From: Xanthostigma xanthostigma
Taxonomy: Eukaryota > Arthropoda > Insecta > Raphidioptera > Raphidiidae
Length of the DNA: 64,000 bases
NCBI GenBank assembly: GCA_963575645.1
Contig: OY754469.1
Coordinates: forward strand, 47,512,753-47,576,752
Direction: 5' to 3'
Program-made: the position numbers and the translations under genes
In this document: positions 57,297 through 64,000 of the stretch, one piece after another
Position numbering within the stretch: the stretch's first letter is position 1
Layout: each line of letters opens with the position of its first letter
The notes under the pieces: model-generated
Told to the model about the DNA's origin: nothing
Seen by the model: the letters and a program-made list of their open reading frames with translations, nothing else
Databases searched by the model: none

Positions 57297-57991
57297 CATA
57301 AAATTTAAAATATGTTTCAGTAATAATAATAATTGGCAATAATTAAGTGAAGACACCTGTTCCAATAGTCTGCCAAAGTCTATTATTAAAGTGGACGAGT
57401 GGTTGGGAACCGCTGACTTTATAATACGCGCCACGAATCTAAAAGGCTCGAAAGTTAAATGCGAATGCGGGCTTGCGCTTGTACAGTCTGTTGAAAAACT
57501 ACAAACTCGCAACTCAACAAAACTAAAATAACAATAACAACTTGACAATAGCGTACTCGACTGTACTTTAAAGCAGGAAAGCGACAAATGACAAAGGCAA
57601 TGAGCGATCACGGCCAATCACCGACGAGCGCACGTTCCGTGCAGGTAGCTGGTGGGAGTATCAACGGCTCTAAAATGTGCCTTTGCGACGCTGTTTGTGA
57701 CTAACTTCCGAACCTTTTAGATCTGTGGCGCGTATTATACTCTTCAGATATTATTTTAATTATTTATTTGTATACAACCAAAATGTTTGTTCCAAGTTCT
57801 GACAGCGGATTTACAACACATCTATTACATTTATAGTGACGATGTCATCTTATTGAATTTGGAAGTTCATCGATGTTGTAGTCACCTCATGTTAATTAAA
57901 ATTCTATTTGATAATATTATAATTAAGTACTCGTATCATTTTAGTTTGTTGTATCTGCAATTATTGTATTTTAAAAAAGTGTGAAAATAAA
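57297..57991 (+). other. 3' untranslated region with polyadenylation signal
   Basis: Non-coding sequence after the TAG stop. The first good poly(A) signal is AATAAA at 57986-57991, in an AT-rich context, giving a 3' UTR of about 0.7 kb. A GC-richer stretch (57400-57720) inside it may be an old repeat; I found no ORF or clear TIR there. Confidence 0.6.
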
Positions 57992-58101
57992 CCAATATTT
58001 TTATAGTTATCTTAAATTTTTAATCCTTTGTTATTAGATAGTATACCAGAAAAAATACTGTTTTCAGGTACAATGCTGAGTTGTAGAAAATCTAGTTTGA
58101 C

Positions 58102-58312
58102 AGTTCACTGTACACGAGGCTGGATTTGCTGCTAGGTTCCTTGCTAGATTTCACTACTAGTTTTCTAGCGCCGGTTTTCTTAATTGCTAATTATGTGCTC
58201 GCTACACACGAGACGCCTTTACAAGCTTGCTCTGCAGGTAGATTCGGTGCGCGCGCAGTGATAGATCGGTAACAAAAGTCTATGGCATAGTGTTTGTTTG
58301 TGAGCGTTTAAG
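58102..58312 (-). repeat. TIR element family A, truncated at the satellite junction
   Basis: Contains the right terminal half of family A (reversed), from GTTCACTGTACACGAGGCTG to TGTTTGTTTGTGAGCG. It breaks off exactly where the 459-bp tandem array begins at 58313. Confidence 0.7.
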
Positions 58313-61300
58313 TCTATCTCTGAAACGGTTATAAATAATGACCTCTGGGTGCATTCATTGAATTCAGCGTGTCGTTTTCTATCTGTACACCGAATTTTAA
58401 ATGCATCCGTTGCGTATTCCAGACTTTCCAGAAAACAACTTCGAACGTGTCTATCTTCGAAACGGTAAGTGATACGAAGCAATGGAGGGACTCGGTGACT
58501 TCAGCGTGTCATTTTACATAAGCCTACCGAATTTGAATCGGATCGGAGACATTGTCCAAAACTGTCTTAAAAAAATCACAAAAAAACTAAGGCTATACTA
58601 TGGGAAAAATCGCGTTTTTAGTCGATTTCCAACATTTTCCAATGACTCGCTTTTCAGGTCCAGACGGCTTATACTAACACTGAATGACACTCCGAATCGA
58701 AAAATAAGCTCAACTTTAGGTCCTGTGGGCTTTTATAGTGAATTTCAATGTAGAAGAAACATTTAAACGCCAATATCTCCGAAACGGTAATAGATACAGA
58801 CTTCCGGGTGTGCTCATTGAATTCAGCGTGTCGTTTTCTATCAGTACCCCGAATTTTAAATGCATCCGTTGCGTATTCCAGACTTTCCAGAAAACAACTT
58901 CGAACGCGTCTATCTTCGAAACGGTAAGTGATACGAAGCAACGGAGGGGCTCGGTGACTTCAGCGTGTCATTTTACATAAGCCTACCGAATTTGAATCGG
59001 ATCGGAGACATTGTCCAAAATCGTCTTAAAAAAATCACAAAAAAACTAAGGCTATACTATGGGAAAAATCGCGTTTTTAGTCGTTTTTCAAGATTTTCCA
59101 ATAACTCGCTTTTCAGGTCCAGACGGCTTATACTAACACTGAATGACACTCCGAATCGAAAAATAAGCTCAACTTTAAGTCCTGTGGGCTTTTATAGTGA
59201 ATTTCAATGTAGAAGAAACATTTAAACGTCAATATCTCCGAAACGGTAATAGATACAGAACTCCGGGTGCGCTCATTGCATTCAGCGTGTCGTTTTCTAT
59301 CAGTACACCGAATTTTAAATGCATCCGATGCGTATTCCAGACTTTCCAGAAAACCACTTCGAACGCGTCTATCTTCGAAACGGTAAGTGATACGAAGCAA
59401 CGGAGGGGTTCGGTGTCTTCAGCGTGTCATTTTACATAAGCCTACCGAATTTGAATCGGATCGGAGACATTGTCCAAAATCGTCTTAAAAAAATCACAAA
59501 AAAACTAAGGCTATAACTATGGGAAAAATCGCGTTTTTAGTCGTTTTTCAAGATTTTCCAATAACTCGCTTTTCAGGTCCAGACGGCTTATACTAACACT
59601 GAATGACACTCCGAATCGAAAAATAAGCTCAACTTTAAGTCCTGTGGGCTTTTATAGTGAATTTCAATGTAGAAGAAACATTTAAACGTCAATATCTCCG
59701 AAACGGTAATAGATACAGAACTCCGGGTGCGCTCATTGCATTCAGCGTGTCGTTTTCTATCAGTACACCGAATTTTAAATGCATCCGATGCGTATTCCAG
59801 ACTTTCCAGAAAACCACTTCGAACGCGTCTATCTTCGAAACGGTAAGTGATACGAAGCAACGGAGGGGTTCGGTGTCTTCAGCGTGTCATTTTACATAAG
59901 CCTACCGAATTTGAATCGGATCGGAGACATTGTCCAAAATCGTCTTAAAAAAATCACAAAAAAACTAAGGCTATACTATGGGAAAAATCGCGTTTTTAGT
60001 CGTTTTTCAAGATTTTCCAATAACTCGCTTTTCAGGTCCAGACGGCTTATACTAACACTGAATGACACTCCGAATCGAAAAATAAGCTCAACTTTAAGTC
60101 CTGTGGGCTTTTATAGTGAATTTCAATGTAGAAGAAACATTTAAACGTCAATATCTCCGAAACGGTAATAGATACAGAACTCCGGGTGCGCTCATTGCAT
60201 TCAGCGTGTCGTTTTCTATCAGTACACCGAATTTTAAATGCATCCGATGCGTATTCCAGACTTTCCAGAAAACCACTTCGAACGCGTCTATCTTCGAAAC
60301 GGTAAGTGATACGAAGCAACGGAGGGGTTCGGTGTCTTCAGCGTGTCATTTTACATAAGCCTACCGAATTTGAATCGGATCGGAGACATTGTCCAAAATC
60401 GTCTTAAAAAAATCACAAAAAAACTAAGGCTATAACTATGGGAAAAATCGCGTTTTTAGTCGTTTTTCAAGATTTTCCAATAACTCGCTTTTCAGGTCCA
60501 GACGGCTTATACTAACACTGAATGACACTCCGAATCGAAAAATAAGCTCAACTTTAAGTCCTGTGGGCTTTTATAGTGAATTTCAATGTAGAAGAAACAT
60601 TTAAACGTCAATATCTCCGAAACGGTAATAGATACAGAACTCCGGGTGCGCTCATTGCATTCAGCGTGTCGTTTTCTATCAGTACACCGAATTTTAAATG
60701 CATCCGATGCGTATTCCAGACTTTCCAGAAAACCACTTCGAACGCGTCTATCTTCGAAACGGTAAGTGATACGAAGCAACGGAGGGGTTCGGTGTCTTCA
60801 GCGTGTCATTTTACATAAGCCTACCGAATTTGAATCGGATCGGAGACATTGTCCAAAATCGTCTTAAAAAAATCACAAAAAAACTAAGGCTATAACTATG
60901 GGAAAAATCGCGTTTTTAGTCGTTTTTCAAGATTTTCCAATAACTCGCTTTTCAGGTCCAGACGGCTTATACTAACACTGAATGACACTCCGAATCGAAA
61001 AATAAGCTCAACTTTAAGTCCTGTGGGCTTTTATAGTGAATTTCAATGTAGAAGAAACATTTAAACGTCAATATCTCCGAAACGGTAATAGATACAGAAC
61101 TCCGGGTGCGCTCATTGCATTCAGCGTGTCGTTTTCTATCAGTACACCGAATTTTAAATGCATCCGATGCGTATTCCAGACTTTCCAGAAAACCACTTCG
61201 AACGCGTCTATCTTCGAAACGGTAAGTGATACGAAGCAACGGAGGGGTTCGGTGTCTTCAGCGTGTCATTTTACATAAGCCTACCGAATTTGAATCGGAT

Positions 61301-62950
61301 CGGAGACATTGTCCAAAATCGTCTTAAAAAAATCACAAAAAAACTAAGGCTATACTATGGGAAAAATCGCGTTTTTAGTCGATTTTCAAGATTTTCCAAT
61401 AACTCGCTTTTCAGGTTCAGACGGCTTATACTAACACTGAATGACACTCCGAATCAAAAAATAAGCTCAACTTTAGGTCCTGTGGGCTTTTATAGTGAAT
61501 TTCAATGTAGAAGAAACATTTAAACGTCAATATCTCCGAAACGGTAATAGATACAGAACTCCGGGTGCGCTCATTGCATTCAGCGTGTCGTTTTCTATCA
61601 GTACACCGAATTTTAAATGCATCCGATGCGTATTCCAGACTTTCCAGAAAACCACTTCGAACGCGTCTATCTTCGAAACGGTAAGTGATACGAAGCAACG
61701 GAGGGGTTCGGTGTCTTCAGCGTGTCATTTTACATAAGCCTACCGAATTTGAATCGGATCGGAGAGATTGTCCAAAATCGTCTTAAAAAAATCACAAAAA
61801 AACTAAGGCTATACTATGGGAAAAATCGCGTTTTTAGTCGATTTTCGACATTTTCCAATGACTCGCTTTTCAGGTCCAGACGGCTTATACTAACACGAAA
61901 TGACACTCCGAATCAAAAAATAAGTTCAACTTTAGGTCCTGTGGGCTTTTATAGTGAATTTCAATGTAGAAGAAACATTTAAACGTCAATATCTCCGAAA
62001 CGGTAATAGATACAGACTTCCGGGTGTGCTCATTGAATTCAGCGTGTCGTTTTCTATCAGTACCCCGAATTTTAAATGCATCCGATGCGTATTCCAGACT
62101 TTCCAGAAAACAACTTCGAACGCGTCTATCTTCGAAACGGTAAGTGATACGAAGCAACGGAGGGGTTCGGTGTCTTCAGCGTGTCATTTTACATAAGCCT
62201 ACCGAATTTGAATCGGATCGGAGACATTGTCCAAAATCGTCTTAAAAAAATCACAAAAAAACTAAGGCTATACTATGGGAAAAATCGCGTTTTTAGTCGA
62301 TTTTCAAGATTTTCCAATAACTCGCTTTTCAGGTTCAGACGGCTTATACTAACACTGAATGACACTCCGAATCGAAAAATAAGCTCAACTTTAGGTCCTG
62401 TGGGCTTTTATAGTGAATTTCAATGTAGAAGAAACATTTAAACGCCAATATCTCCGAAACGGTAATAGATACAGACTTCCGGGTGTGCTCATTGAATTCA
62501 GCGTGTCGTTTTCTATCAGTACCCCGAATTTTAAATGCATCCGTTGCGTATTCCAGACTTTCCAGAAAACAACTTCGAACGCGTCTATCTTCGAAACGGT
62601 AAGTGATACGAAGCAACGGAGGGGCTTGGTGACTTCAGCGTGTCATTTTACATAAGCCTACCGAATTTGAATCGGATCGGAGAGATTGTCCAAAATCGTC
62701 TTAAAAAAATCACAAAAAAACTAAGGCTATACTATGGGAAAAATCGCGTTTTTAGTCGATTTTCGACATTTTCCAATAACTCGCTTTTCTTGTCCAGGCA
62801 CAGATCCAGAACAGAAAGTGACACTCCAAATCAAAATATAACCTCAACTTTAGGTCCTGTGGGCATTTATAGTAAATTTAAATATAGAAGAAACATTTGA
62901 ACGTCTATATCTCCGAAACGGTATTAGATACAGACCTCTAGGTGCGCTCA
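58313..62950. repeat. Satellite-like tandem array, ~10 units of 459/460 bp
   Basis: Equivalent positions recur at 58669, 59128, 59588, 60047, 60507, 60967, 61426, 61885 and 62344. The 460-bp units carry one extra A in CTATAACTATGGG (59510, 60430, 60890). Central units are virtually identical; the first and last are the most diverged. The array starts and ends at nearly the same phase (TATCTCTGAAACGG / TATCTCCGAAACGG). Each unit holds two related sub-blocks beginning TATCTCCGAAACGGTAA and TATCTTCGAAACGGTAA, about 138 bp apart, so the unit grew from a shorter repeat. The 80-90 codon frames on both strands repeat with the unit and are not genes. Confidence 0.95.
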
Positions 62951-63249
62951 GAGATATTTAATATAAGCAGATCCAACTGTTTACATTTTAACCTGATCAT
63001 ACACCGTTTCTATCAGAATTCAACGTTGACAAACTTCGGCGAGCTGAAGACGAAGGGTATATAACTTATATTAAATGCATCTGTTGGAAAATACATGTGA
63101 CAACACTGCATGAACGCATGATTCACTTTTCATTCAATGCATTCCTTTTATTGTCATTACGGAAGTTGCAGTGTTGCTATGTGCTTTGTGTGACATTTTG
63201 CGAAAATCAAGTATTTTTCATTTTTTTTTATTAGTATTGACAATTTACA
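62951..63249. promoter_or_regulatory. Region between the array and the THAP-type exon
   Basis: Holds an inverted pair CAACACTGCA/TGCAGTGTTG (63101-63176). It could be the promoter of the following gene; no defined core element. Confidence 0.25.
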
Positions 63250-63811
63250 ATGGTTCGGCAGTGCGTAGTTTGCAAAAAAATGGATTATTCTAATCCCGGA
63301 TTGATATTTCGGCGGTAAGTAAGATTATGTTTTTTTTAAGTTAAGCAGTGGTGTAGACGTAGTTAAAATTATTTTTATTAAATTATTGCAAAAACAATTT
63401 TACATGTGCACTTCTTTAAAAAATATCTTGATGGAGGATTTAAAAAATGATTGTTAAATTCTAAGCTAGATTTCTCATCTTTAAGCTGAATAAATAATTT
63501 TGTTGGACTTATTTACTAAACCTAGATTTTTCGAAGGTAAACATTTCGTTTACCTTTTACAGCACATTTTAGTATACTTTAATGTTTATTTATATATTGT
63601 TGTAGCTTTCCAGTAAATCATGAGCGCAGACAAAGATGGATGATATTTTGGATTTACGAAACCAGCATGTCAAAAAGTTTGCTCAAATTTGTTCAGATTA
63701 TTTTGATCGGAGCGATATTATGACTACTCAACTAACTGGACGAAGGCAAATAAGACCAGATGCTGATCCCCAATTTAATACCACAGTTTTTACTGATCGT
63801 TTATCTTACAG
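63250..63811 (+). pseudogene. THAP-type zinc-finger gene, two exons, frameshifted
   Basis: Exon 1 (63250-63314) encodes MVRQCVVCKKMDYSNPGLIF and ends at GTAAGT. Exon 2 (63606-63811) continues in phase as RRFPVNHERRQRW. This is the start of a THAP C2CH DNA-binding domain (C5-x2-C8, then FP....R..W). Near 63636-63645 the frame slips: the original frame stops at 63721, while the neighbouring frame reads QHVKKFAQICSDYFDRSDI, the expected next part. The usual C-x2-H is C-S-D-Y, so the last zinc ligand is also altered. A pseudogene, transposon-derived THAP relic or assembly error are all possible. Confidence 0.7.
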
Positions 63812-64000
63812 GTAAAACAAATAAACTCAACTTATTTGCAGTAGTCTTTAATTATGCCATTAATAATTATTATATTTAAGACTGATTATTGTCTAAAAAA
63901 TTCTTGTGATAATATGTAATAAATAATATAAGAAAAATCCGATGTTGTCTTTTATTACCTACTCAAAATAACTATAAAATATATAGATACGGAAATTGCC
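63812..64000. other. AT-rich end of window
   Basis: Intron or flank after the THAP-type exon; the gene may continue beyond the window. Confidence 0.4.

Noticed and set aside
58219-62900. Series of 80-90 residue ORFs recurring every 459 bp on both strands, suggesting a gene family
   Set aside because: The frames repeat only because the DNA unit repeats; both strands are open equally, codon use is not protein-like, and edges of the array decay without preserving frame.
58313-62950. CRISPR-like array
   Set aside because: Units are 459 bp and wholly repeated, with no repeat-spacer alternation, in a eukaryotic context.

Overview
This is AT-rich nuclear DNA from an animal, almost certainly an insect. 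The signs are GT-AG introns of very uneven length, tRNA-derived SINEs, Helitrons with CTRR ends, hAT, pogo, PIF/Harbinger and Tc1/mariner-type remnants, and a long satellite array. Several repeats look like those common in Lepidoptera and Hemiptera, but I cannot assign an order from sequence alone. There are no bacterial genes, operons, rRNA genes or CRISPR arrays.

One protein-coding gene fills most of the window. I assembled it by hand on the + strand as 16 exons from ATG 1181 to TAG 57296. The coding length is 4137 nt (1378 residues plus stop), and codon phase agrees across all 15 junctions. The protein starts with a degenerate EF-hand region like that of the meiotic LINC protein KASH5. It continues with a long coiled coil, a large acidic Ser/Thr/Asn-rich linker and the conserved coiled-coil region of the IRAG/MRVI1-LRMP(JAW1) family. 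It ends in one C-terminal membrane segment with a 40-residue tail. By family knowledge it should be a tail-anchored protein of the ER or outer nuclear membrane, linked to IP3 receptors and/or to tethering nuclei to the cytoskeleton. A KASH5-like head joined to an LRMP/IRAG-like tail in one gene is the most interesting protein-level observation.

Three giant introns (8.2, 21.2 and 15.4 kb) hold nearly all mobile DNA. Intron 8 (6754-14979) has a 356-bp palindrome with eleven ACGCGCGT cores, fold-backs, a cluster of one repeat family, and a 2.6-kb long-TIR element sitting inside one member of that cluster. Intron 9 (15123-36361) has a hAT with a transposase C-terminal remnant, Helitrons (one carrying a tRNA-like sequence), hAT MITEs with exact 8-bp target duplications, a PIF/Harbinger element with a transposase fragment, a second hAT with a transposase N-terminal fragment, and a SINE. 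Intron 10 (37509-52888) has more MITEs, a pogo element encoding a 43-residue HTH fragment, and hammerhead-like motifs.

Downstream of the gene (57297-64000) lie the 3' UTR with an AATAAA signal, a truncated MITE, an array of about ten tandem 459/460-bp units (58313-62950), and a two-exon THAP-type zinc-finger gene or pseudogene with a frameshift and an altered zinc ligand.
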